The position numbers and the translations under genes were made by a program. Positions 22,946 to 33,789 of a stretch of 64,000 nt of DNA are shown in pieces (position 1 is the stretch's first letter; each line of letters begins with the position of its first letter). The notes beneath the pieces are model-generated. The model made no database searches. It saw nothing but the letters and a program-made list of their open reading frames with translations, and was not told the DNA's origin. The stretch is from Asterella californica (lineage: Eukaryota; Streptophyta; Marchantiopsida; Marchantiales; Aytoniaceae), in assembly GCA_036924285.1 (NCBI GenBank), contig JAYKYS010000049.1, positions 1 through 64,000 on the forward strand. Reading direction: 5' to 3'.

Positions 22946-25900
22946 ATGCGGGCCATCAGTCAAAAGGAAGGATCCACAGAAATTCCCCCTGTCAAGCAGA
23001 AAATACGGGTGTATAACCCAAGCCTCTTATCTGAGCTGCTTCATGAAGCTGAGAAGGCCAAGCAGCAACAGGTGGAGGGGTTACTGAATTGTCTTCCCTG
23101 TGTCTTGGCTGCAAATGGCTGGTTGTGCTATCCATAGTTGCTTGTCCTATTTGTCATCGCGTGGTCCAGTCACTGCTACATACTTGCTTGGCAGCTGCAT
23201 GCACCAGCAAATGCTCTGATTACCCAATGCAGGCTGAAAGCCAAGATGCCAATCTTAGCAGGCCCACCACACGACCTAGCACAGAGGCACAAGGCTTCTC
23301 TCAAAGCGATGGTCTGCAGAAACGTATTGACCGCATAAAGCTTCTGAAGTACCATGAGCTGAACAGAGTTGGGGAGCTGACCAGGAAGCAGCTCAACAGA
23401 ACTATGCAGCGCTTGTCAAAACAGCGGGAAACAGTGTTCCAGGACAGCTTTGACCAGTTGCAGCATGGTCTCACCAGCCAAGATGGCATCATATCGCAAG
23501 TCAACGACATCCTGCAGCGGTCAGCATCTGTGAAGCGTCAGAAGAAGTTGCAGCTGTTCAGCGAATGGGACAGTCAGGTAAAAGAGCACCTCCAACAGTG
23601 CACTTGACTGGCAGGAACTCACAGCTTCTGTCAGCAAGCTGCACAAATCCAGCATGTCACTCAGCATATGCAGACAGGCGATAGGCAAGTTCTGTGTAGC
23701 ATTCCACATGTACACCTTCTTCTTCCTCTTCTCATGCATTTGGCACATGCTCCAGGTCTTTCAGAAGCTTCAGAAACGCCTGAGCCATGGCTTGAGCAAG
23801 AACAGCCCCGAGCAGCTGGAGCAGCGGCTTGCCAAGCAGTACGAGGAGTACCTGCATACCGTCAACACTACAGCCGGCGTCTTCAGAGACACAATAGCTG
23901 CCCACATCTACGACCCTTTGGCGTCCAGGTCTGCCCAGTTGTTGTTTCCCCTCTCAGCCCTGCCTTACCGTCAGTTGCTGCGCCAGTAGCCACATCTGCA
24001 ATTAAATGTCCTGCAGCAGGCTTTACATGATGCCCTGCAACACCAGGATGATACTGACAAGGACTCAAATCCAAGGCATGGTGAGGATGCAGCTGTGGCC
24101 TGCTACAAGATACAGCTCTGCTCCCATCACTTGCATGCTTCCTGGTCACCATCTCTCATGTAGTGCAATACAGCAGTCTGATTGCACCAAGGTAAAGAGC
24201 GCCAAAAGTATGTTGTGGGTGTAGGCAACACACATTGCGCATTCCCACTGGAGACATCCACGACCCAGTCAAGCGGGATTTGGAGAAGTCACTGAGGGAG
24301 AGGCAGCAGCTGATGCCTAGGCGGCTGCTCACCCCTCCTGCTGCTGGCAAAGAGACCCTGAGCACAACACTGTGGGACAAGCTGGAGTCTACCCCATGTG
24401 GGCACCACATGGACCATGACGGCAACTATGTCACTAAAGCTCTGACACCGGAGGAGTTGCTTCTTAGGAGAAGTGATGTTGTCTTTGACGATTACAATGT
24501 GGTCACAGGTCAGTAGGATGCAGTGCCAAGCTACTTGTATTGTGCACAAGGTCGTCACCATGTGTGCACATGTTTTGCCACGCAGGTCCTGATGTAGTGT
24601 CAGCGTCTCTGTGCTCCTTAATTTGATTCTGTGTTCTGACTCTGGACTCAATATCTGCTGTGAAAGAGGAGGGTCAACTTCCCAAGCACTGCATGTATGC
24701 ATGCACTGGTCTACGCCCTCCTCGCTCCAGCGCTCAGAGGCACAGCCGCTTCTCCACACTGACTGTCCAGCATTGGCAACACAGCCATACTGTGTGCAGT
24801 GCCATGTGCTGAACATATGATGGAATAAAGAAAGGCCCCATCTGAGCAAAGGCTGTGTAGGGCGGGACGTCATGATGGCAGAGAACATGCAAAATGGCAT
24901 GGTGAGGCTGAAGGAAGGGGGTGAGGGCAGGGGCCTGTTTCCAGTGCTGCAGCCCCAGGGCAACCCCTATGCTGAAAGCCACCCCACTGGGGATGCCTGG
25001 CTACAGTCCATGTGGAAAGAAGGTAATTTCAAAACATTGTCGCAGGCAGCTGTGCTGATTCACTGCATTTAGCCAGGACAATCACCTGTGTACTCACTCT
25101 GATACTCCTGCTTGGATTCACTTGTGTCTGTGCAGTCTTATTGAGCCATTGCACCTTAGTCATCTGATGCCAGAATCAAGTTTGTGTGGAGTCACACCAT
25201 TGTGGCACCCTTGTGTGCAAGCGTTGGCTGCAATCATTGTTCTGCTCTGTATTGTGCATGATCAAGCTAAGAGGTTTGGGCAGCAGCCCAGCAATAGCCT
25301 GAGCGTTGGCATGACAGGCAAAGCTGGACAAGCTATGTAGCTCTTGACACTGGTCTATAGCAGTCCAAATGTCACATGCATAGCCAGCAAGCAAATGCAT
25401 GAGAAGAGGAAGCATCATTGGCTATTGTCAAGTGCAGCGCTAATGAGCAGCAACCGAGTCAGGAATGTATGGTGACCTGCAACAGGGAAAGCCAAGGCAG
25501 CTGGGCCTGAGGTGCAACGCGGGCGTAGCGACCTGGCAGAAGTGCTGTGGCAGAGCAGCAACCCATACAAGGATGGCCGCAGCTTGGGGGACCAGTGGCT
25601 GGATGCCAAGGGCAAGCAGAGAGTGGAGGGCCCTGAGATGCATCGTGGCCGCAGAGTATGCTCTCGGGGCACACACAGATGCACACACATGCCCACACAC
25701 TGCGTGAGGCATGATGTATGTATTTACTTGCACCCCAGCACAGTGCCACTGTGTCTGGCAGACTTGGGCCGTTTCACAGATGCGAGGCTGGGTGATAGTG
25801 GAGGGCTGTGCAGATGATGCAGCTGTAGGGTTGTGCAGCAAGGCGCCTTTGCAGCTTGTTCAGCATAGGTTTCATAACCAGCACCCAGCAGACAGGAGCA

Positions 25901-26524
25901 CCTACACTTCCTGCGCCATTGGATAGCATCATGCAGCCCTTGTCCCACAGCACATCATATGCAAGTGCTAGCCAGCCCAGCTGCACGTAGGAAGCTGATT
26001 TTCAGCTGAGCTGAGCAGCGTGCATGCTCGTCAAATGGCAGCAGCCAAGCATGCTTAAAGACCAGGAATAGCTCTTACATTAGCATTGTCAGCCAATGCA
26101 CTTTGTGTGCGTCATGTCAAGTACCCAATACCCATGCAAAGTTGCATCCGCTAGTCCTAATGGCGACACAACACTTGAGCAGAAGATTGTTGACTTCTGC
26201 CATGGCATGCTGAGTAATGTCAGCAGCGCACCATTGTGTAGGATGCATCATTCTGGTGCAGGACATGTTTGGGACCTTGCAGCAAGGCACCAGCCCTGTC
26301 AGGAATCGTGGCGAGGCAACAGCCAGTGGGGATCGGTGGATAGAAGAGGTGTGGAGCAAGGGCAAGGCAGTGAATGCGCCACAGCTGCCTGGCCACTGCA
26401 ACTTTGCAGATCTGCTGCAGCAAATCTACAGCAATCCCTACAAGTCTACTGTGGCAGAGGACAAAGTTGGGGATGCCTGGCTGACCTGCCGAGGCAAAGC
26501 TGCGGTACCAAGCTCTATTGGTAA
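22946..26524 (+). CDS. FAM228-like protein with C-terminal NPY/GD-W repeats
   Basis: Likely ATG at 22946 (MRAISQKEGS). Exons I can place are 22946..23071, 23233..23577 (basic coiled coil, RIDRIKLLKYHELNRVGELT), 23756..23928 (YEEYLHTVNTTAGVFRDTIA, then YDPLAS), about 24217..24510 (IHDPVKRDLEKSLRERQQ, VVFDDYNVVTG), 24851..25021, about 25501..25658, about 26206..26373 and about 26425..26520. The EYL..N..G.VF....YDP...DP.KR pattern resembles the FAM228 family, whose biochemical role is unknown to me. The last four exons each carry a related motif: NPYAESHPTGDAW, NPYKDGRSLGDQW, SPVRNRG...SGDRW and NPYKS...VGDAW. I do not recognise that repeat. The true 3' end may lie beyond 26524. Family call moderate, repeat observation strong. 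Confidence 0.5.
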
Positions 26525-27768
26525 AATTCTCATGACAAGCAACCAGTCACACGTCTGAGTAACATTCTTCTTCATTTGCAAAGTGTACTTTGTGAAGCTG
26601 CATTTTAGGCGTCACTGCAGCGTCATGTGCATCACCCCTATGCAAACCTTACTGTACATATGACCTGTGGCGATGCTGTATGTTCTCACACTACTAAAGA
26701 CACATCGCCATGATCACATGCGTCATTGTGGGACTGGTCTTCATTTGTTACCCTTGCCTCAAAAGCTTCCATCATGGCTGCATATTGCATGCATCATGGT
26801 AACGTGTGTCACGCAAGGACACATGCTTTGACTGTGGCTTGAGGGTTGCATGTGGGGGTTGAATCAGCAAGCAGCACAAAGTTTTCCTGTGTGCCAGCTT
26901 TCTGGTCGGCTACAACAAAAGACTGACTATGCAACTTGGTTCAGGCGGTGAACATCAGCATGAGATGCAGTGCACGCTACAAGGTGTACCTGCTGTGCAG
27001 CCCATACGACAAGTCAAGACCACACACACAGCATCTCATTTGGAGCAGACACTTAGCCTGCATCCCTCTGGCCAAGATAAGAAACCACTTCCTAGGAATA
27101 CAGCCTTTGCAGCGTCCCACCTGGAAGCTTGCAAAACGCTTCATCCGATGTAAAGTCGCTTTTGAGGTCGGACCTCCCTGGCAACAACCAGACAGCCGTG
27201 CAGCCGTGAATGTGTGCTCAAAAGTACAAGCTATGCAGCACGGATGCAAGACCTGAGTTCTACGTTGGCAGCGGCGCTGATTCATTGGCATATCACTGGT
27301 GTGCTGCTGGCAAGGGTACATTGCCGCAAGTTGCATGCACACCATGTGCGCAATGTTTGATGCTATGACCTCGCAAAGAGTTTTGATCCTTCATGGACTT
27401 GCCAATTTACTGATCTTAAAGTCGTTGCGGTGCCTACTCAGAGCGCATTTAGATGCTTACCTGTGCAAAAGCATTTTGGGGGGGGACTCAGTGTGACGGA
27501 GGCCTTGATGCTGAAGAAGAGTTTCCGGGAGCTTCTCGAGCAGGTGCAGAGTCCTGGACTTCAGGAGCTAGACAACGCGACGACTGATTGTTGGTGTCTG
27601 AAATATACTGCTTTCGGGCTGTTTTGAGATCAGCCTGCCTTTGTCAGTCATCTCTGCACGCATCGATCTCCGAGAGCTTGCGTAGGTGAACACTGGCGCC
27701 CAAGTGCCCCTGTACATGTTTACGTAGTCCCGGATTTCCACCTTCAGTGTCGCTCGCAGGGACCTGTG
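26525..27768. other. 3' region of the FAM228-like gene and spacer
   Basis: Intron-like or 3' UTR sequence. A plus-strand stretch at 27487-27570 (ALMLKKSFRELLEQVQSPGL) could be a terminal exon of the upstream gene, but no junction can be fixed. The right end should contain the nitroreductase promoter. Confidence 0.4.
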
Positions 27769-29462
27769 ATGGAGTTCGTGCAGAACACTTTTGTGAAGAT
27801 GTTCGATGGCTCTCCAGAGAAGGCTTTGCGTGCGGTGTTGGCAGTGATGGGCTGTTACGTCTTGACTGCAGCTCCTCTAGTTGCTTGGCTAGTCCACGGT
27901 CTGTTCCAGAAAGATCGCAAGGTACGCTGATTCAATCGATCCATTGTGTTTGCCTTGTCCTGCTGCATTGTGTTCTGCAGTCCAGCTTGTCTGCAGGTCA
28001 AAGAGCAGCCTCAATCCAAGGCCGAGCCCCAGCTGCAAGTCACAGCTTCTGATTCAGCACTGAAGCTCATCAGGAGTCGCCGATCTGTCTTTCCCAAGGA
28101 CTACACTGGCCAGCTGGTGTCAAGGTATTTCTGCTGTTGCCACCACAAGCATTACTCATATACTGTCTGCGCTGTTGTACCCAGTGTGCACGAGGTATAC
28201 TGCTTGAAAAGTATGCTGAATCATGCTGAGACTCTGGCAGTAGCAGGTCTGCTGGATGCAGGATTTGTGAAAGCAGCTGATCTCTGACAGACCCAGCAAT
28301 TTGTGCTCAGTGTTGTCTATGCTCAAAGTCAAAGCAAAAGCACGTGATGCTTTGCTTTGGATCCATCATGACCTGTAAGCTTGTACTGAGCTTTTTGCCA
28401 CAGTATCGGCGTAGGTTTGTGTCAAAAAAATGGACAAGCATGCTCCAAACTGATCTTCATGAAGACAGCAAGGTCACAGCTTGTAAGTGGTTACTGCAAA
28501 TGCTTAGGAGTGTGCTGGAGCAGATGCTGGAGGCAGCTAACTGGGCACCCACTCATGGCAGAACTGAGCCCTGGAGATTTGTGGTGCTTGGTGCAGATGC
28601 TTTGCAGGACATGATCAGCCTCACAGACAGGGTAAGTACAAGAAGGCCATGTGTGCAAAAGTGTGGTGTAGAATGCAATAGCTAAAGCAGTGCATCCATG
28701 CCAGGAGTCTCACAGTCAATGGTGGAAAGCATTCTTACGCATTGGTTGTAGGCACATGTGAGGAGCGTTTCTAGCATCTGATGCGCATTTGATTTGGATC
28801 AAGTCTCATTGCCACACTGACAAGATGCGCGAATGCACCATAGGCCGTTAGGGGTTAACTGTACCGCAGTTTGCCAAAACTTGTTGCCAATATGTGAGGC
28901 AAGATGTGATTGTTGTGTGCCTGTTGGCAACATAGGGCGTACAGGTTGGTCAATGTGAGGCTGTGTAATGGTGGTGCTTGCTGTTGCAGGTCTTGAAGGC
29001 CACCCTTGACGAGCCTTCATATGCTAAAAAGAAAGCAAAGCTGGAGTCAAAGGCAGCACTATACCCTCGTGCCACCTTTATAGCCATCTGCAGTCTGCGT
29101 CAGGTATCTGCATATGCCTACCTACAGCATATTCACGCTCTACAACACTTGTGCAACAGGATGGAAAGAGATAGTATTGCTGTGTCCAGAGGTCATATAG
29201 CCAGTCTGTTTGTCTTGTGTGCTGCATGGGACTGTACGGTATAATTGCTGCATATTCCCTGTGATTGCTGCATGTCCCCTGTAGCCTGTGCAAACTGTGA
29301 AGCAGCTGACAGAAGCATCTACTAACTGTTTTCTGCACTGAGTTGCACCTTGTGGAGCGCAGGCTAACCCAGAGAAGATGCAACCTGAGTGGGAGGAGAT
29401 GGCAGCTACCAGTTGTGCAGTCCAGAACTTGTGGCTTATGGGTACAGCATTGGGTGTAGCAG
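27769..29462 (+). CDS. Membrane-anchored nitroreductase-family flavoprotein
   Basis: Nitroreductases are FMN enzymes that reduce nitro or quinone groups, or carry out related chemistry, using NAD(P)H. Exons are 27769..27921, 27997..28124, 28508..28631, 28990..29103 and 29363..29462. The N-terminus has one predicted membrane segment (VLAVMGCYVLTAAPLVAWLV). The flavin-binding start IRSRRSVFPKDY follows, then MLEAANWAPTHG and EPWRFVVL, as in YdjA-like members. Exon 4 covers SYAKKKAKLESKAALYPRAT, and exon 5 has NLWLMGTALGVA, the second FMN/dimer segment. The usual last 60-70 residues (clG..vG ... RR.p ... W) were not found before 29710, so the gene may be truncated or its last exons misread. The substrate cannot be predicted. 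Confidence 0.75.
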
Positions 29463-30331
29463 GTGTGTGAGCCTTTCCCCTTCAAGGATATCGTGCATGC
29501 TGCAAGCCTTGTATTGGCTTCACAATACAGCAGCATACAATGCTTCCTAAATTTGACCTGCAGTTGCTCATCCCCATGCACTAGCGTATGCAATGTGCAC
29601 CTGTATAACAGTACATGCTGCTGCACCGCTACGCCTTGACTCTGTTAGCAGGTTTGGTGAACAGCCCTGCAGGCGCGCAAAGGCTGCTCAGAAAGCCGTG
29701 AAACAGTAGTAGGGCAGCTTGCATTTTCCAACAGGTTTAGTCAGAAGTCTGTTTTACCCTGTCTGTCTGTGCATGTTCATCTTGGGTGATGTTCGAATGG
29801 AGCAAACAATGGTGCTGTTGTATACAGCAGGAAAGGTGAGCACTCCTGTCATGGTGTGTAGGTTATTGGAGCAGCTGGCAGGGTGAGGCAGTCTGCAACA
29901 GCAAAGAGATGAGGGAGTTTTTGAGAATTGGTGCTGAAGATAGCTGTTTAGGCTTCTATCTTGTTGGCAACTCAGAAAGAATATCAACCTACCGCTCCAA
30001 ACGGGGCGACATGTCAGACAAGGTAGTGTGGAAATAAGCTTTGAACGTTCATTTACACATGAGACATGGTTACGACTCCTCGGTTTCACATAAACTCATA
30101 CCTATTGCAGCTGTCGATGATGCTGCATCAATAGCACATTATAATTGCATCCTAGCCTGAAGTGAGTTCACTACGAATGCACGATTGGCACAACAGCTAG
30201 GTAGGTAGTTTCTATTAATATACAAGCTACATTCATTGCACACCGGTCTTGATGATAAGTGTGACCTTAATCAATTTGAACAATATGTATAGTTTTGTTG
30301 CACAAGCGTCTGGAAAGTCGCTCATCCAATG
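29463..30331. other. Convergent spacer
   Basis: Should contain any missing 3' exons of the nitroreductase (a short open stretch ends at 29709) and the 3' UTR of the minus-strand DUF3431 gene. Nothing further was recognised. Confidence 0.45.
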
Positions 30332-31513
30332 CTAGCAATACAACAGCTCGCACTTTTCAGGAGCAAAGTATAAAGCTGTTTCACCAAACACAATGTGCCA
30401 TACATACTCGAATATCCTGCCTGCCCAGTACCTTTCTGAACTTGTAGCTTCAAGCCACATCAAACAGTCTTGATAAAAGGAAAGTGGGCGAGCTTGAATG
30501 CGTTGTCTAGAAACAACAAACTCAGCACAGCAAGGAGAGTGAACATACTGAGGCATTGGCCCAATTGGCCCTTCAAATAGCTCCTTCCAAACGTCAGCAA
30601 AAAGCTGAGACTGGTTGACTCTAAGTTCATCCCAAATGATCTCATCGCTTGGTGGAGGTTTCAACGGATTTTGTGGGCACAACCAATCTCCAGTCCATTT
30701 GCCCCACAAATCAAATGTTATATTTGTGTAGCGCAAGTTAGCATACTCAAACGCATTCCACCTAAGCTTGTTCAAAATGTCGAGCTTGTCTGGCATGTGA
30801 GGTGCAACTTGATGAGCATGTACAAATGCCACAGCATCAGGAAGCTTGTTATATTGCTCCACAATGTACTGCAAATACACAGCTGTTTCCCCTTGATTGA
30901 CTCGTACGGGTCGCTCTGCTGTGCTGTTTTCTGCTTGATACACAAACTGTTGCACCATTGCAGGTAGGCCTTTGAGCCAGGCTACATCTTCTCGATGTTG
31001 CGCTACCACGACAGCCCTGGTGATGCTTTCCTCCTCAGCTGACAGCTTAGTCTGAGGCTGTGACACCTCAGGGCCTCTGCTTGCTTCTGCCTTGCTGGTA
31101 CTGACTTGTGGAGCCTTTTGCTGATCAACAAAGCGTGAGGTTGCAGCAAGCGCATCCTCGATGTCTTCGTTGCTGTGTGGTGTCTGCTCTGTCAGTACTG
31201 TATCAACGCCAGTTGGCATAGCAGTCAAATTGGCCAGGGGTACATGCCCATGCACTGGGGAGCTGTATAGTTGAGGAGCTGCCCCTCCAGACTTGTAATA
31301 GAGGACTGTCAGCAGCAGGAGCAGCACAGCTGTAGTGGCCAATAGGTGGTATCTGTTGTGCATGCTTTCCCTGAAGCTAAGGCTTCCCAGGTGTGCGTGT
31401 AGCTTGGAGGGCGTGCTGCTGCTTTCATTGACGTAAGGGTTGCTTGGGATCCGCACTCGCAGAGGAGAACGCTTCTGGTCAGACCCTGGCAGGAGATCCG
31501 CTTCCTGGCTCAT
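30332..31513 (-). CDS. DUF3431 protein, type II membrane, single exon
   Basis: A 393-residue intact frame, the longest uninterrupted coding frame in the window. About 55 cytosolic residues precede a membrane anchor (HLLATTAVLLLLLTVLYY, residues about 55-72), then a Ser/Thr/Pro-rich stem and the DUF3431 domain. Its markers are AVVVAQHREDVAWL near residue 165, GETAVYLQYIVEQYNKLPD, CCAEFVVSRQRIQARPLSFY and a C-terminal RIFEYVWHIVFGE. Several NxT/S sequons (NIT, NQS, NST) fit a Golgi or secretory lumen location. The family is uncharacterised but looks glycosyltransferase-like; that part is inference. The lack of introns contrasts with every neighbour. Confidence 0.85.
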   Translation of the reverse strand: MSQEADLLPGSDQKRSPLRVRIPSNPYVNESSSTPSKLHAHLGSLSFRESMHNRYHLLATTAVLLLLLTVLYYKSGGAAPQLYSSPVHGHVPLANLTAMPTGVDTVLTEQTPHSNEDIEDALAATSRFVDQQKAPQVSTSKAEASRGPEVSQPQTKLSAEEESITRAVVVAQHREDVAWLKGLPAMVQQFVYQAENSTAERPVRVNQGETAVYLQYIVEQYNKLPDAVAFVHAHQVAPHMPDKLDILNKLRWNAFEYANLRYTNITFDLWGKWTGDWLCPQNPLKPPPSDEIIWDELRVNQSQLFADVWKELFEGPIGPMPQYVHSPCCAEFVVSRQRIQARPLSFYQDCLMWLEATSSERYWAGRIFEYVWHIVFGETALYFAPEKCELLYC

Positions 31514-32617
31514 TGTGCGGCCTAGGACGATCTATACATCGCCGCCAGTCTGACGATCCCTGGTATGTGGAGTGGCTTCAAGACCGTGGACCAATGGAAA
31601 GGGGACGGAAGCCGGCAAGCCTGCAACACATGTACATGGGATGCAGTTCTAGGACGGGACAACGTAGCACAGGCCGTTTGAGCTCGCGAAAACAAGGTGC
31701 GTGCGTTGAGAAAGCATGCCTCACACCTGCAGCAAAAACGCTTCGCACTTACGTCCTGCGGATTGCTATGGGGTTTGACTGCGGTCACGACCAGAGCATG
31801 CACGTTTCAGTTGAGCGGTATCGTCTAAAGCCGATGGTGTGTAGCGCAGAAGGTATTAACGTGGAGGATGACAAGCACCGATTGTACATACCAATGCAGG
31901 GTGGCGCGGCATCAATACTGTTGCTACCTTTTCGGCTTCACGAGGATGTTACATACGCACGTGAGGTGGCTGGCCTTCGCGCCCGTCAGCTGTCCAGATT
32001 CATGTGGCTTCACTCTCAAGGGAAGATTATGCCAAGATTACGATACTGACACACAATGGCCTTTTTTGATAGTCACCGAAATCGGCGGTGCAACTGCCAT
32101 GCAATGTGCAGTCGAATAGGAGTGTGTCGCTGACTTGCTGTCGCTGTCCGGTTACATTGTACTGTGGTTGAGCTGACACATGACAATTGCCGGCCACGAG
32201 CGCTGAGTAAAGCAGGTAGCTGAAACTTCCAGGGTTTCCAGTCCACAATGGCCTTTCGACGCCACATCACAGGGCGATAACGCACGCCATTGCCGCTTAG
32301 TTTGGCTAAATGACACGAACATGCCCATTGTGTAAAGAGCATAATGAAACGTGGAGCAGATCAAATGCCTCGACAGCGTGGAAGCATGCAAGCTCCCAGT
32401 TTTCGATTGCACATTGCAGGGCATTTGCATCCACCGATTTCGGTGACTATCAAAAAAGCTCCCAGTTGCACGTATACATGCAGTATATGTTGAGTGATTG
32501 CTGTCTGTGTGTGCGATTAACTGCCTGCATTTAGGATCCATCCAACCTAGACCCTTGACCGCCATCTCTCAAGATTTGCCTTGCAGCACGATCGACTGCT
32601 CTGGGGGCAACTCAGCG
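31514..32617. other. Divergent intergenic region holding a foldback element
   Basis: Lies between the start of the minus-strand DUF3431 gene and the start of the plus-strand NTF2-like gene, so both promoters should be here. The only clear structure is the inverted repeat at 32062-32457. Confidence 0.55.
32062..32457. repeat. 396-bp foldback (MITE-like) element
   Basis: The left arm, 32062-32116, begins TTTTTTGATAGTCACCGAAA. The right arm, 32402-32457, is its imperfect reverse complement and ends in the complementary TATCAAAAAA. The outer 24 bases of the arms match exactly. The inner 30 match with a few substitutions and one indel. The 285-bp interior has no intact gene. No clear target-site duplication was seen, so a non-autonomous DNA transposon is inferred from structure only. 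Confidence 0.75.
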
Positions 32618-33633
32618 ATGCTCTCTGACTGCTTCTGCCTGCGTCCGGCCCGCGATGCTTCACCCGATGCGGAAGTACGTATACACCGTGAGCAGACAGG
32701 CTCGCATGAAACAGACAGCAGCAAGGGCGCCACTCCCGGACCACAGCCTGTGCGTGCTGTATCCCCAGCAGATGTGCGGCGCACAGAGAGCGGAAGGGTC
32801 ATAAAGCAAAAAGCTGAGGCCAGGCTTCAAGCGATCAGGGAAGCTTCGACAGGCCTACGAGTGCTGGGTGGACAAACAGTGCCCTGTGCTAGTTTGGACC
32901 GGCTGCAAAGCAGCAGTGAAGTTACAAGCTTCAGGTTTCCAGCACTAGTGCAGCAAGGCAGTGGCAGACCTCAGGCCAAGCGAATTTTGCAGCCTGTTGC
33001 TGTCCCTCTTGCAGACTGTAAACAGGAAAAGACGCTTTTGCAGCTTCTGAGGCCATCAAAAAAGTGCCTCAAATCAGACAATCCAGAACCAGCCTCTGTC
33101 TGCAAAAGCATACTGGAGGCATCAGAAAGACGTTTGCAACGATACAAGCAAGCTACAGCAACGTCACAAGCTACAACACAAATGGCAGTCATTCAGACCT
33201 TTTCAGATGCATACCTCCTTGCTATCAGTGACGGAGATCAGCAGTGGGCCAGCGCAACACAGATTGCAGCCAGTTTCAGCCCAGACGTAGTTTTGAAAAC
33301 ACAGGACAAGCAGACATTCTGTGGCAAGCCAGCTGTCCTAAAGCGACTCAACTCAGGTGCAGGTTATTTTCAGGCTTCGCTTCATGACATTTCTGAAATG
33401 ATGCACAAGTAAGAACTGCTGGTGCCACAGGTGTTGGTATGCTATTGAAGCTTTTGAGCAATGGCAAAGGCGCAAACGTATTGAGACCAACCATATTAGG
33501 TCCTACAAAAACTGATGACAAAACATGGAGCATAAGCTACAGCTTCAAACACGGAGTCATGAAGTATGGGATCAAGTCCCACTTCACAATGTTGGGTGAC
33601 AAGATAGTGATGATCCAGAACGTCAGAGTATAA
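32618..33633 (+). CDS. NTF2/SnoaL-like domain protein with basic N-terminal region
   Basis: ATG at 32618 (MLSDCFCLRPARDASPD). Residues 1-185 are low-complexity, Ser/Arg/Gln-rich and probably disordered. The C-terminal part resembles an NTF2-like cone fold: FSDAYLLAISDGDQQWASAT, then FSPDVVLKTQDKQTFCGKPA and LKRLNSG. It continues after a proposed short 50-base intron (33409..33458) with TWSISYSFKHGVMKYGIKSH and GDKIVMIQNVRV, ending at 33633. That splice keeps the frame; stopping at 33412 instead would remove the last strands. NTF2-like proteins include enzymes, carriers and binding modules, so no specific function is assigned. Confidence 0.62.
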
Positions 33634-33789
33634 GATGCCATCAAATGATACTTGGCACAGCAACACAGCTACTTCTTACACACCGATTGGCTATGTGATA
33701 TAATTGCTGCACATAAATGTGATATCAGGCAGAAGCAGTTTGTCACTCCTAATGCCCACTCCACAAGAAAGTGCACAACTGCTTTTGAG

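Noticed and set aside
31444..32049. Plus-strand frame of about 200 residues
   Set aside because: It starts inside the antisense of the DUF3431 gene and has no recognisable domain or bias.
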